Assembly: GCA_900770445.1 (NCBI GenBank)
Contig: CAAGKO010000053.1
Location: forward strand, 1 to 36,580
Source of the DNA: an uncultured Oribacterium sp.
GTDB taxonomy: Bacteria; Bacillota; Clostridia; Lachnospirales; Lachnospiraceae
Length of the DNA stretch: 36,580 bases
Direction of reading: 5' to 3'
In this document: one piece after another, positions 15,342-23,596 of the stretch
Layout of the letters: each line of letters opens with the position of its first letter
How positions within the stretch are numbered: the stretch's first letter is position 1
The notes under the pieces: generated by a model
Databases searched by the model: none
What the model was told of the DNA's origin: nothing
What the model saw: the letters and a program-made list of their open reading frames with translations, nothing else
Position numbers and translations under genes: made by a program

Positions 15342-15376
15342 AAAGGTCGTCGGGAGCTTCTCCCGGCGGCCTTTTT
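15342..15376 (+). terminator. intrinsic terminator after the FMN-binding protein
   Basis: A long stem AAGGTCGTCGGGAG pairing with TCTCCCGGCGGCCTT (with G-U pairs) is followed by TTTTT. From here to 15566 I see no gene, only a short inverted repeat GATGTC/GACATC near 15410-15430. Confidence 0.8.
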
Positions 15377-15566
15377 CATGCTTTCGTAAGAATTCGAGCA
15401 GCGATTTAAGATGTCTGATCAGACGACATCAGGTAAAATGAATATAGAAAGTATGCATATAAGAAATGCCACTTAGGAAAGAACCGTTATTCGGTGGATC
15501 ATGAACGCTCCGGGGGCACCACCCAGGGAAAGATAAAAAAATTCAGTATGTTTTTATGGAAATGTA

Positions 15567-15596
15567 TGTGACGCCACTATATGTACCCGGTGTATA
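15567..15596 (+). promoter_or_regulatory. candidate ECF-type promoter of the sigma operon
   Basis: TGTGACG (15567-15573), 17 nt, then TGTATA (15591-15596). This resembles the TGTAAC / CGTATA pattern of many ECF promoters rather than sigma-A elements. If used, transcription would start near 15603, which agrees with the downstream ATG at 15627 and excludes the upstream ATG at 15600. Autoregulation by the encoded factor is an inference. Confidence 0.45.
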
Positions 15597-15626
15597 TAGA
15601 TGAAAGGACAGAACAGAGGACACAGC

Positions 15627-16193
15627 ATGAACGATCAGGATATCCTCGACCTTTACTTCGCAAGGTCGGAAAGCGCGATCAGCGCAACGAATGAAAAATA
15701 CGGAAAGTACTGCCATACGGTTGCGATGAACATACTGTACAGTCACGAAGACAGTGAGGAGTGTGTGAACGACACCTGGCTCCGGGCCTGGGGTGCGATT
15801 CCACCGAAGCGTCCGGCGATGCTCCGGACCTTCCTCGGAAAGATCACCCGGAATTTGGCGCTGAACCGTTGGGAGCATGCCCATGCAGATAAGCGTGGCC
15901 GAGGTGAAACCACAGCGGCACTCGATGAGCTCGCAGAGTGCGTGGCAGATACCCGGGCGGGACAGCCGGATCAGCTTCCGGAACAGTTGACATTGACCGA
16001 ATGTATCAACCGCTTTCTGGAACATCAGAAGCCGGAGAACCGGAAGCTTTTCGTCCGCCGCTACTGGTACCTTTCGGAAATAAAGGAAATCGCCGGTGAC
16101 TATGGCTTTACAGAAAGCAAGGTCAAGATGACACTGAGCCGCATGCGTGCACAGCTCATGGCCGAGTTGGAAAAGGAAGGCATCTCATGGTAA
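15627..16193 (+). CDS. ECF-type RNA polymerase sigma factor
   Basis: A 188-aa sigma-70 family factor of the extracytoplasmic-function class. Region 2 (about 25-85) includes HEDSEECVNDTWLRAWGAIP, the core-binding and -10-recognition part. Region 4 (about 130-180) shows a helix-turn-helix around LSEIKEIAGDYGFTESKVK that would read the -35. No region 1 or 3 is present. I choose ATG 15627 because AGAGGA lies 6 nt upstream; the in-frame ATG at 15600 has no ribosome site. Its last codons overlap the next gene by 7 nt, so it is co-translated with a probable anti-sigma factor. What it senses and controls is not shown by the sequence. Confidence 0.9.
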   Translation: MNDQDILDLYFARSESAISATNEKYGKYCHTVAMNILYSHEDSEECVNDTWLRAWGAIPPKRPAMLRTFLGKITRNLALNRWEHAHADKRGRGETTAALDELAECVADTRAGQPDQLPEQLTLTECINRFLEHQKPENRKLFVRRYWYLSEIKEIAGDYGFTESKVKMTLSRMRAQLMAELEKEGISW

Positions 16194-17278
16194 CGAGAGA
16201 AGAAAAAGCGCGGCAACTCCTGCACGCGATGACGGAGATCGATGATCGCTATATCGCGGAGGCTGCCCCGGAAAATACAGAACATAGCGCAGCTCCGGAA
16301 GGGGCTGTGAAGACGGAGACGGTCGTGCCGATGAAGCAAGCGGACGTCGAGAAAACGAAAACGGACGTGCAGAAGGACGCGAAGGAGTCTGCGAAAACGG
16401 ACGTGCCGGACGAAGATCACCATTCGGAGCCGAAGGTCCTCTATATGAAGCCGCAGAAGCGATGGAAGCCGATGGGGATCATCGCCGCCGCTGCGGTCCT
16501 CGTGATCGGATTCGGAGCGTATATGAAGACAGAAAAAGCAAGTAACTCGATGACACCGGTCGCATTCGTCACCGGTGAAACAGATATGGTGAGGGCACTC
16601 GATGGTGAAGGCGAGAGCGCAGCTGCCGGTGCTGATCAGGACTCTGCAGGCGCAGGGGCGATGGGAAGGTCCGCGAGGATGGAAACCGGTGGAGATCTGG
16701 GCGTCGCCGAAGCGGAAAATGAACCGGAGATGGCCGCCGAAGCGGCACCATATGCGGATCAGGGCACGATGGAAGTGGATGGAAACACGCGGATGAAATC
16801 CGCAGTGACGGAAACCGATGCAGCGCCAGAGGCGGCTTCCTCCGATGCTCCGATGGGCATGCAGATCGCGAACCCATGGAGTGACTTCAATACCCTGGAA
16901 GAGGCAGAAGCTGACGCCGACGTAGAGATCACACTCCCGGAAAGCTATCAGCACTTCGACCACCGTATCTACCGCGCGATGCACGGAGAAATGATCGAGG
17001 TCATCTATCAGGATGCCGACGGGCAGGAGGGCTTCCGTATCCGGAAGAGCCGTGGCTCCGAAGACATCAGTGGTGACTACACAAGCTACGCACAGGAGAA
17101 GACGCTGACCAGCGGCGGTCGCTCCGTCACGATCCGCGGAAACGGAGATACGATCTCCGTCGCCACCTGGAGCAATCACAGACTGAACCTCAGCTACGCC
17201 ATCTGTGTAGCGGAAGACCAGCACTTCACGGAAGCCGATATCCGAAGCCTCGTAGAAGCCATCGATCCGGACCTCTGA
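16187..17278 (+). CDS. single-pass membrane anti-sigma-like protein
   Basis: 363 aa, overlapping the sigma gene by 7 nt. The N-terminal cytoplasmic part (1-95) starts with a helix ARQLLHAMTEIDDRYI resembling sigma-binding N-termini of clostridial anti-sigma proteins, followed by a charged linker. One transmembrane helix (about 97-113) precedes an Ala/Glu-rich stalk. The C-terminal extracellular domain (about 228-363) begins NPWSDFNTLEEAEADAD and contains IRKSRGSEDISGDYTSY; I associate this with domains found in ECF-linked membrane proteins of Lachnospiraceae. It probably holds the sigma factor inactive until an envelope signal arrives. The assignment rests on position, topology and these motifs, not on a definite family match. 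Confidence 0.75.
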   Translation: MVTREEKARQLLHAMTEIDDRYIAEAAPENTEHSAAPEGAVKTETVVPMKQADVEKTKTDVQKDAKESAKTDVPDEDHHSEPKVLYMKPQKRWKPMGIIAAAAVLVIGFGAYMKTEKASNSMTPVAFVTGETDMVRALDGEGESAAAGADQDSAGAGAMGRSARMETGGDLGVAEAENEPEMAAEAAPYADQGTMEVDGNTRMKSAVTETDAAPEAASSDAPMGMQIANPWSDFNTLEEAEADADVEITLPESYQHFDHRIYRAMHGEMIEVIYQDADGQEGFRIRKSRGSEDISGDYTSYAQEKTLTSGGRSVTIRGNGDTISVATWSNHRLNLSYAICVAEDQHFTEADIRSLVEAIDPDL

Positions 17279-17322
17279 GAATTATCAAAACAAGGCAAAT
17301 ACCTGAAAGAAAGGAGTGGCCC

Positions 17323-18441
17323 ATGAAAAGAAAGAGTGATACCACCATGATGAAACGGAAGCACCTGAAGAACACCAGCGTGCGTCTGCTGGCGCTTGCT
17401 GCTGCCGGCCTTCTGCTGATGTCCGGCCTCACGGCCTGTGGTACCAGTGCCAGTAAAAATGCTTATGTAAGTGAGACGATGGCAGCTGCCAGCGGTGGTA
17501 TGTATAACGAAGCCGCAGCGGAAGAGGCCGTCGCCGACTACGACAGCACAGCGAATATGAAGATGAACAGCGCTTCGCTGGAGGAACATGGCGATACCGG
17601 CGCAGACAGCACCGGCTCCGATGGTCTGGTCGATACCACGGAGATCCCGGATTCCCGTAAGCTCATCCGAAACGTCGACCTCAGCTTCGAGACTACCGAT
17701 TTCGATACCTTCGTACAGGATATTCAGAGTAAGACGACCGCACTCGGCGGCTACATCGAGTCCAGCGATGTAAGCGGTAACGCCTATACCGATCGTCACC
17801 GCAGCGCCTACTTCACCCTGCGCATCCCGAAGCCACAGGTCGACAGCTTCCTGAGCTTCGCTGAGGGAGAAGCCAATCTCACAAGAAAATACGAGTATAC
17901 CCAGGACATCACCCTCCAGTACTATGACACCGAATCGCGGAAGAAGGCCCTCCAGTCCGAGTATGACCGACTGCTCGAGCTCATGGCGAAGGCCGAATCC
18001 GTCGACGCCGTCATCGCCATCGAACAGCGCCTGTCGGAGATTCGTTACCAGCTCGACAGCTTCGAGTCCGACCTCCGCCGCTACGATAACCAGGTCGATT
18101 ACTCCACGGTCACAGTCGATGTCAGCGAAACGACCGTCCTCACCGCCTCGGAAAACAGCGGCTTCTGGAGCCGTGTACAGGCAAACCTCGAATCCAACCT
18201 CGAAGACCTCTGTGACGTCGCCATCGGCCTCCTCATCTGGTTCCTGTCCAGCTTCCCGGTGCTCCTCGCCCTCGCGATCCTCTTCTTCATCATCTACCGC
18301 ATCGTGAAAGTTATCCGTAGCCGCAGGAAAGAAAAAAAGAAGAAAAAAGCAGAAAAGACAAATTTAGAAACAACCGGGCTGAACCGAGACCCATCTGAAA
18401 CTCCATCTGCAGAAACACATAAACCAGAAGGAACAGAGTGA
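17323..18441 (+). CDS. DUF4349 lipoprotein
   Basis: 372 aa with a signal peptide and lipobox LTAC (lipidated Cys39). A disordered segment rich in Ala/Ser/Asp follows to about 105. The DUF4349 domain (about 107-285) begins RKLIRNVDLSFETTDFD and includes a coiled coil around KKALQSEYDRLLELMAKAE. A transmembrane helix (about 298-325) and a Lys/Arg-rich cytoplasmic tail follow, so both ends are attached to the membrane. AAAGGAG precedes the ATG; the gene starts 44 nt after the anti-sigma-like gene and is probably the third gene of that operon. DUF4349 proteins often accompany ECF factors, but their function is unknown. Confidence 0.85.
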   Translation: MKRKSDTTMMKRKHLKNTSVRLLALAAAGLLLMSGLTACGTSASKNAYVSETMAAASGGMYNEAAAEEAVADYDSTANMKMNSASLEEHGDTGADSTGSDGLVDTTEIPDSRKLIRNVDLSFETTDFDTFVQDIQSKTTALGGYIESSDVSGNAYTDRHRSAYFTLRIPKPQVDSFLSFAEGEANLTRKYEYTQDITLQYYDTESRKKALQSEYDRLLELMAKAESVDAVIAIEQRLSEIRYQLDSFESDLRRYDNQVDYSTVTVDVSETTVLTASENSGFWSRVQANLESNLEDLCDVAIGLLIWFLSSFPVLLALAILFFIIYRIVKVIRSRRKEKKKKKAEKTNLETTGLNRDPSETPSAETHKPEGTE

Positions 18442-18456
18442 GCATTTCGTCCAGAA

Positions 18457-18672
18457 CCCGGAGAACGAGCGACAGAAACCATACGTAGAGTTCGTGAAGA
18501 ATCAAAATTGTCCCCCTTAGAACCAGTTAGAGTAATTTCCCTTAGCACCCTCTGCAACGCTGAGTTTTCATAAAGAAAACTCAGTGATTGCAGAGGGCTT
18601 ACTGGTTCTTAGGGGGACAATTTTAGAGTCTTCCGAACTCGAAGTACTGTGTTTCTGTTGCCGTTCTCCGGG
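18457..18672 (-). repeat. giant-hairpin repeat element, copy 3 (inverted)
   Basis: A 216-bp palindromic element starting 16 nt after the DUF4349 stop. Read on the minus strand it aligns end to end with copies 1 and 2. Its 50-bp core (18547-18596) is identical to that of copy 2 after reverse complementing. The middle stem is different: AACCAGT/ACTGGTT replaces CGGCACT/AGTGCCG, and ATTGTCCCCC/GGGGGACAAT replaces the CCGG stem. GAGTTCG/CGAACTC and ACAGAAAC/GTTTCTGT are also re-paired. It could serve as the operon's terminator only through its stem, since no T tract follows. Confidence 0.85.
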
Positions 18673-18704
18673 GTATAGACTCCGGGGCATGATTGTACAC
18701 CGCC

Positions 18705-18733
18705 TTGCCGCAGACCTCATTTTGTGCTATAGT
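18705..18733 (+). promoter_or_regulatory. promoter of glmS
   Basis: TTGCCG (18705-18710), a 17-nt spacer and TATAGT (18728-18733) preceded by TGC, an extended -10. Transcription from about 18740 gives a leader of roughly 350 nt containing the ribozyme. Confidence 0.8.
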
Positions 18734-18777
18734 TTGCGGCAAATGGATCCTTCCGTCCGGAGACCGGTGATCCATTA

Positions 18778-18925
18778 GCGCCAGGACCGTAAAGGTCGAC
18801 GAGGATGACAGTCATCGAAAGACTCGGCGGATGCTGTCACGGAGTAGTGATCGTAAGAGGAAAAAGAAAAAGCGGAATCAACACCGTAACAGAAGTTTCC
18901 CCACACTGAACAACACCAATCATCT
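18778..18925 (+). ncRNA. glmS ribozyme (GlcN6P-activated self-cleaving riboswitch)
   Basis: Conserved core segments occur in order: GCGCCAG at the 5' end, the P2 hairpin GGACC-GTAA-AGGTC, GTCGACGAGG with the catalytic G, ATCGAA, and CGGCGGATG followed by CTGTCACGG. Cleavage is expected between A18777 and G18778. Glucosamine-6-phosphate acts as cofactor, and cleavage triggers decay of the glmS mRNA, giving product feedback. Just 5' of the cut, AATGGATC (18742-18749) and GATCCATT (18769-18776) form a stem that ends one base before the scissile A. The 3' boundary of the P3/P4 domain is approximate. Confidence 0.93.
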
Positions 18926-18951
18926 ACAGGGCATGCATGATGCATGTCCCT

Positions 18952-19049
18952 GTTCTGCACCCATCACAGCGGATTCCGATGTGCATGCGTGACGCGGAAA
19001 CACCAGGCAGACCTCCCGATGGGGCCCGCCCTGGTTTCCTGTGCAGAAC
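18952..19049 (+). other. long stem-loop between ribozyme and glmS start
   Basis: GTTCTGCAC (18952-18960) pairs with GTGCAGAAC (19041-19049). Inside it, GGAAACACCAGG pairs with CCTGGTTTCC around 18996-19039. The hairpin follows the ribozyme and precedes the ribosome site by about 25 nt, so it could affect mRNA stability or ribosome access after cleavage. Confidence 0.55.
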
Positions 19050-19092
19050 GCCCGTCAGATGCATTGGCCTGATCAGTGAGAGGAGATTTTTT

Positions 19093-20931
19093 ATGTGTGG
19101 AATCGTAGGATATGTAGGACATCAGCAGGCAGCACCGATTCTTCTGAACGGCCTTTCGAAGCTCGAGTACAGAGGCTATGACTCAGCCGGCATCGCCGTG
19201 CGGAACGAGCAGGGCGAAATCGAGGTCGTGAAGGCAAAGGGACGCCTGAAGAATCTGATGGAGAAGACGAACGACGGCAAGGCGATGAAGGGAACCACCG
19301 GCATCGGCCACACCCGCTGGGCGACCCACGGCGAGCCATCCGAGACCAACGCCCACCCGCATATGAGCTTTCATCATAAGGTGGTCGCGGTCCACAACGG
19401 CATCATCGAGAACTTCCAGGAGATCAAGGATAAGCTCCTGAAGAAGGGCTATCAGTTCTACAGCCAGACCGATACCGAGGTCGCCGTCAACCTCGTGGAC
19501 TATTACTATGAGAAGTACGCACAGGGACCGATCGACGCGATCGCACGGGCAATGATGCGGATCCGCGGCTCCTATGCCCTCGAATTCATGTTTATGGACT
19601 GCCCGGGGGAAATCTACGTCGCCCGGAAGGATGCACCGATGATCATCGGCGTCGAAGAGGGCGAGACCTATGTCGCCTCCGATGTACCGGCGATTCTCAA
19701 GTACTGCAAGAACGTGTACTACATCGACAATTCCGAGATCGCGAAGCTCAGCGCCGGAAAGGCAGAGTTCTTCAACCTCGATCAGGAGCCGATCGAGAAG
19801 GAACTCGTCGAGATCAGGATGGATGCGCAGGCTGCGGAGAAGGGTGGCTTCGAGCACTTCATGATGAAGGAGATCTATGAGCAGCCGAAGGCGGTCCGTG
19901 ATACGATCAATTCCGTCGTAAAGGAGGGGCACATCGATCTATCCGCCGTCGGTCTCAGTGACGAGGAGATCCAGAAGATTTCGCAGATCTATATCGTCGC
20001 CTGCGGCTCTGCCTACCATGTCGGTGTCGTAACACAGTATGTGATGGAGGGCCTCGCCCGGATCCCGGTCCGCGTCGAGCTCGCTTCCGAGTTCCGCTAC
20101 CGGAACCCGATTCTCGATCCGAACGGCCTCGTGATCATCATCAGCCAGTCCGGCGAGACCGCCGATTCGCTGGCGGCGCTTCGTGAAGCGAAGGCACGCG
20201 GCCTGAGGACCCTCGGTATCGTCAATGTCGTCGGTTCCTCCATCGCGCGCGAGGCGGATAACGTGTTCTATACCCTCGCCGGACCGGAGATCGCCGTAGC
20301 GACCACGAAGGCGTACTCCACCCAGCTCATCGCCGGCTACACCCTCGCCATCGAATTTGCGAAGGTACGGGGCGAGCTCGAAGAGGAGCGCTATGCGGAG
20401 CTCATCACAGAGCTCGGAACGCTGCCGGAGAAGATCGAGCGCATCCTGCTCGATAAGGAGCGTATCCAGTGGTTCGCCGCGAAGCAGGCCAATGCGAAGG
20501 ATGTGTTCTTCATCGGCCGTGGCATCGACTATGCGATCGGTCTCGAGGGCTCGCTCAAGCTGAAGGAAATCAGCTATATCCACTCCGAGGCCTACGCCGC
20601 CGGCGAGCTGAAGCACGGCACCATCTCCCTGATCGAGAAGGGCATCCTGGTGGTCGGCATCCTGACCCAGCCGGAGCTCTTCGAAAAGACCGTGTCGAAC
20701 ATGGTCGAGGTAAAATCCCGCGGCGGCTACCTCATGGGGCTCACAAGCTATGGAAATTACAGCATCGAGGATACCGCAGACTTCACCGTCTACGTACCAT
20801 CGACGGATCCGTACTTCGCGACCAGCCTCGCCGTCGTACCGCTCCAGCTGCTCGCCTACTATGTGAGCGTCGCCAAGGGCCTCGACGTCGATAAGCCGAG
20901 AAACCTCGCGAAATCCGTCACCGTAGAGTGA
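19093..20931 (+). CDS. glmS: GlmS, glucosamine-6-phosphate synthase
   Basis: Makes glucosamine-6-phosphate from fructose-6-phosphate and glutamine, the entry to peptidoglycan amino-sugar synthesis. It is 612 aa. The start must be ATG 19093: Cys2 of MCGIVGYVG is the N-terminal catalytic nucleophile after Met removal, and GAGAGGAG lies upstream. The open frame extends to 18937 but that extension would bury the Cys. The glutaminase domain (1-240) includes GIGHTRWATHG. Two SIS isomerase domains follow, with ISQSGETADSLAAL and the C-terminal DKPRNLAKSVTVE. It is a single-gene unit controlled by the upstream ribozyme and closed by a terminator at 21049. Confidence 0.98.
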   Translation: MCGIVGYVGHQQAAPILLNGLSKLEYRGYDSAGIAVRNEQGEIEVVKAKGRLKNLMEKTNDGKAMKGTTGIGHTRWATHGEPSETNAHPHMSFHHKVVAVHNGIIENFQEIKDKLLKKGYQFYSQTDTEVAVNLVDYYYEKYAQGPIDAIARAMMRIRGSYALEFMFMDCPGEIYVARKDAPMIIGVEEGETYVASDVPAILKYCKNVYYIDNSEIAKLSAGKAEFFNLDQEPIEKELVEIRMDAQAAEKGGFEHFMMKEIYEQPKAVRDTINSVVKEGHIDLSAVGLSDEEIQKISQIYIVACGSAYHVGVVTQYVMEGLARIPVRVELASEFRYRNPILDPNGLVIIISQSGETADSLAALREAKARGLRTLGIVNVVGSSIAREADNVFYTLAGPEIAVATTKAYSTQLIAGYTLAIEFAKVRGELEEERYAELITELGTLPEKIERILLDKERIQWFAAKQANAKDVFFIGRGIDYAIGLEGSLKLKEISYIHSEAYAAGELKHGTISLIEKGILVVGILTQPELFEKTVSNMVEVKSRGGYLMGLTSYGNYSIEDTADFTVYVPSTDPYFATSLAVVPLQLLAYYVSVAKGLDVDKPRNLAKSVTVE

Positions 20932-21048
20932 GCGGAGCCAAAGCACGGTCCCGTTTCACCACCGGATTCCACGAACCGGGCGCTCGGAAACCGCATGCGT
21001 GCAGTTCCGCTACTCCGCATGCAGAAGAAACAGCGGTAAAGCTTTAAG

Positions 21049-21093
21049 AAAAAGTCACCAGATCGGAGAAAAACTCCGAGTTGGTGACTTTTT
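21049..21093 (+). terminator. intrinsic terminator after glmS
   Basis: AAAAAGTCACCA pairs with TGGTGACTTTTT, with an inner CGGAG/CTCCG hairpin. A and T tracts flank it, so it could act in both directions. It lies about 120 nt after the glmS stop; the sequence between holds no gene. Confidence 0.8.
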
Positions 21094-21104
21094 CCAGTTA
21101 TTGT

Positions 21105-21154
21105 CAAATTTTTGTTCATTATGTCATTATTTTAACAAAATTTTTGTTGAAAAT
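21105..21154 (+). promoter_or_regulatory. AT-rich repeated motif upstream of the rnf promoter
   Basis: CAAATTTTTGTT (21105-21116) recurs as CAAAATTTTTGTT (21136-21148), about 31 bp or three helical turns away. The second copy is centred in an inverted repeat ATTTTAACAAA / TTTGTTGAAAAT. It could be a tandem operator upstream of rnf. It does not match the inward-facing TTGT...ACAA arrangement of Rex sites. Confidence 0.35.
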
Positions 21155-21188
21155 ATGCACAAAATGGCGTACATTCGAAGAAATTTCG

Positions 21189-21216
21189 TTGTCGAGTCTC
21201 GCAGATTTGATATAAT
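21189..21216 (+). promoter_or_regulatory. promoter of the rnf operon
   Basis: TTGTCG (21189-21194), a 16-nt spacer and TATAAT (21211-21216). Transcription would start near 21223, giving a short leader with AGGAGG at 21240-21245. Confidence 0.75.
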
Positions 21217-21254
21217 ATATCAGTCTATGATTTTATTTTAGGAGGTATGTGAAC

Positions 21255-22643
21255 ATGGGTGTTACCACTTTTAAAGGTGGCGTCCATCCCTATGACGGCA
21301 AGGACCTCGCCAAGGATCAGGCGATCGTCGAGCTGAAGCCGCAGGGACTCATGGTCTATCCGCTTTCTCAGCACATCGGTGCACCGGCGAAGCCGGTGGT
21401 CGCTAAGGGGGATCGTGTCCTCGTCGGACAGAAGATCGCTGAGGCCGGTGGATTTATTTCCGCACCTGTCATCTGCTCTGTATCGGGTACTGTAAAGAGT
21501 ATCGAGAAGAAGCTGACGGCCGGCGGAGCCATGGTAGACGCAATTGTAGTAGAGAACGACCAGCAGTATGAAGCGATCGAGGGTTTCGGTCAGGCGAGAG
21601 ACTATACGAAGCTCACGCGTGACGAGATCGTGAATATCGTAAAGGAAGCCGGTATCGTCGGTCTGGGCGGAGCAGGATTCCCTACCTCCGTAAAGCTGGC
21701 ACCGAAGAACATCGATAAGATCGATTATTTCCTCGTAAACGGTGCCGAGTGTGAGCCTTACCTCACCTCCGATTACCGCATCATGCTCGAGGAGCCGGAG
21801 AAGATCATCGGCGGCCTCAAGGTCATCCTTTCGATTTTCCCGAACGCCAAGGGCGTGATCGGTATCGAGGATAACAAGCCGGAGGCTGTCCGCACGATGA
21901 CAGAGGCAGCGAAGGGTGCGTCCAACATCGAAGTCGTGGCACTGAAGACCAAGTACCCGCAGGGCGGTGAGCGTCAGCTGATCTATGCGATCACGGGTCG
22001 TAAGATCAACTCCGGTATGCTTCCGGCAGACGCAGGCTGCGTCGTGGACAATGCTGCCACCATGCTCGCCATCTATGAGGCCGTTTGTGAGTCGAAGCCG
22101 CTCGTTTCGAGAATTCTCACGGTGACCGGTGATGCGATGGCGAAGCCGGGCAACTTCCGTGTGCCGACCGGTATGAACTACCAGGAGATCGTAGATCAGG
22201 CCGGTGGCTTCAAGACCGAGCCGGAGAAGATCGTCTGCGGCGGACCGATGATGGGTATCCCACTGTTCAAGCTCGATATCCCGGTAGCGAAGAACTCGAG
22301 CTCCATCCTCGCATTCGCACATGATCAGGTTTCCCATGAGCCGACCACCGCCTGCATCGGCTGCGGCCGCTGTGTTTCCGCATGCCCGGAGAACCTCATG
22401 CCGACCATGATGTTCAAGGCTGCACTGAAGAAGGATACCGCGCGCTTCACAGAGCTCGAGGGCATGGAGTGTCTCGAGTGTGGTGCCTGCGCATATGTAT
22501 GCCCGGCGAAGCGTCCGCTTACCCAGGGCTTCAAGGAGATGAAGCGCCGTGTCGGTGCGGAGCGTAGAGCTGCCGCTGCAAAGGCGAAGGCAGAAGCAGA
22601 GGCGAAGGCCGCTGAGAAGAAAGCGGAGGAGGTACAGAAATAA
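21255..22643 (+). CDS. rnfC: RnfC, peripheral NADH-side Fe-S subunit
   Basis: Subunit of the Rnf ferredoxin:NAD+ oxidoreductase, which couples electron transfer to cation pumping. 462 aa. The N-terminal half resembles the flavin/NADH-binding NuoF/SLBB fold (GLGGAGFPTSVK at 137-148). Two [4Fe-4S] motifs follow: Cys367-370-373-377 and Cys406-409-412-416, the latter in CLECGACAYVCP. An Ala/Lys/Glu-rich tail (437-462) is short compared with proteobacterial RnfC. ATG 21255 lies 9 nt from AGGAGG; an in-frame GTG at 21249 is too close. The stop overlaps the rnfD start by one base. The gene order C-D-G-E-A-B is the usual one for this complex. Confidence 0.96.
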   Translation: MGVTTFKGGVHPYDGKDLAKDQAIVELKPQGLMVYPLSQHIGAPAKPVVAKGDRVLVGQKIAEAGGFISAPVICSVSGTVKSIEKKLTAGGAMVDAIVVENDQQYEAIEGFGQARDYTKLTRDEIVNIVKEAGIVGLGGAGFPTSVKLAPKNIDKIDYFLVNGAECEPYLTSDYRIMLEEPEKIIGGLKVILSIFPNAKGVIGIEDNKPEAVRTMTEAAKGASNIEVVALKTKYPQGGERQLIYAITGRKINSGMLPADAGCVVDNAATMLAIYEAVCESKPLVSRILTVTGDAMAKPGNFRVPTGMNYQEIVDQAGGFKTEPEKIVCGGPMMGIPLFKLDIPVAKNSSSILAFAHDQVSHEPTTACIGCGRCVSACPENLMPTMMFKAALKKDTARFTELEGMECLECGACAYVCPAKRPLTQGFKEMKRRVGAERRAAAAKAKAEAEAKAAEKKAEEVQK

Positions 22644-23596
22644 TGAGTAAGCTTTTAAATCTTTCCTCAAATCCGCATATTCGTGATAACGTAACGACTG
22701 CGGAAATCATGCGTGATGTCTTCATCGCCCTGATTCCGACGACCCTGTACGGTATCATCCAGTGGGGCTTCAATGCTGCACTCGTATGTATCCTGACGGT
22801 CGCTGCTGCTGTGCTTTCTGAGCTTGTGTATGAGAAGTGCATGAAGCTGCCGATCACCATCATGGACTGGTCCGCAGCCGTCACCGGTCTCATCCTCGCG
22901 CTCAACTGCCCGCCGAACATCCCGGCATGGATTCCATGCCTCGGTGCTGTCTTTGCCATCATCATCGTAAAGCAGCTCTATGGCGGACTCGGTAAGAACT
23001 TCATGAACCCGGCCCTCGCTGCCAGATGCTTCCTGCTGATTTCCTTCGCAGGGAAGATGACCAGCTTCACCGGCGTCGGTGCCGATGCACTTTCCGGTGC
23101 AACACCGCTTGCCTTCATGAAGACCAATCCGGATGCGATCGCAAAGATCGACCTCGGTGCTGCCTTCCTCGGACGTATCCCTGGAACCATCGGTGAGGTA
23201 TCGAAGCTTTGCGTACTGATCGGTGCAGCCTACCTCATCATCCGTAAGGTGATTTCTCCGAAGATTCCGCTGATCTACATCGGAACGGTCGCTGTATTCA
23301 CCCTGCTCTTCGGTGGTCACGGCTTCGACCTTTACTATCTCGCCTGTGAGCTCTGTGCCGGTGGACTGATCTTCGGTGCATTCTTCATGGCGACGGACTA
23401 TGTTACATCCCCGATCACCCCGCTCGGCCAGATCATCTTCGCCGTGATGCTGGGTATCCTGACCGGACTGTTCCGTCTCTTCGGCGGCTCCGCAGAGGGT
23501 GTTTCCTATGCCATCATCATCTGCAACATTCTCGTGCCGATGATCAATGTGCATACCGTACCGAAGGCTTTCGGAAAGGAGGGCGCTAAGAAATGA
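22643..23596 (+). CDS. rnfD: RnfD, membrane flavoprotein subunit
   Basis: 317-aa integral membrane subunit of Rnf with about nine or ten hydrophobic segments. The SGAT motif (151-154, in GADALSGATPLAF) is the site where FMN is attached through a phosphodiester bond to Thr in this family, which needs an ApbE enzyme not found in this window. It overlaps rnfC by 1 nt and rnfG by 4 nt, indicating tight translational coupling. Confidence 0.96.
   Translation: MSKLLNLSSNPHIRDNVTTAEIMRDVFIALIPTTLYGIIQWGFNAALVCILTVAAAVLSELVYEKCMKLPITIMDWSAAVTGLILALNCPPNIPAWIPCLGAVFAIIIVKQLYGGLGKNFMNPALAARCFLLISFAGKMTSFTGVGADALSGATPLAFMKTNPDAIAKIDLGAAFLGRIPGTIGEVSKLCVLIGAAYLIIRKVISPKIPLIYIGTVAVFTLLFGGHGFDLYYLACELCAGGLIFGAFFMATDYVTSPITPLGQIIFAVMLGILTGLFRLFGGSAEGVSYAIIICNILVPMINVHTVPKAFGKEGAKK

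Noticed and set aside
15377..15566. Riboswitch or gene between the FMN-protein terminator and the sigma operon.
   Set aside because: Only short hairpins are present; no known aptamer core or credible ORF was recognised.
18937..19092. Upstream extension of glmS to ATG 18937.
   Set aside because: It would bury the N-terminal catalytic Cys and runs through the structured leader between ribozyme and start codon.
21129..21154. Rex (NADH-sensing) operator upstream of rnf.
   Set aside because: The half-sites face outward (AACAA...TTGTT) rather than the TTGT...ACAA arrangement of Rex boxes.
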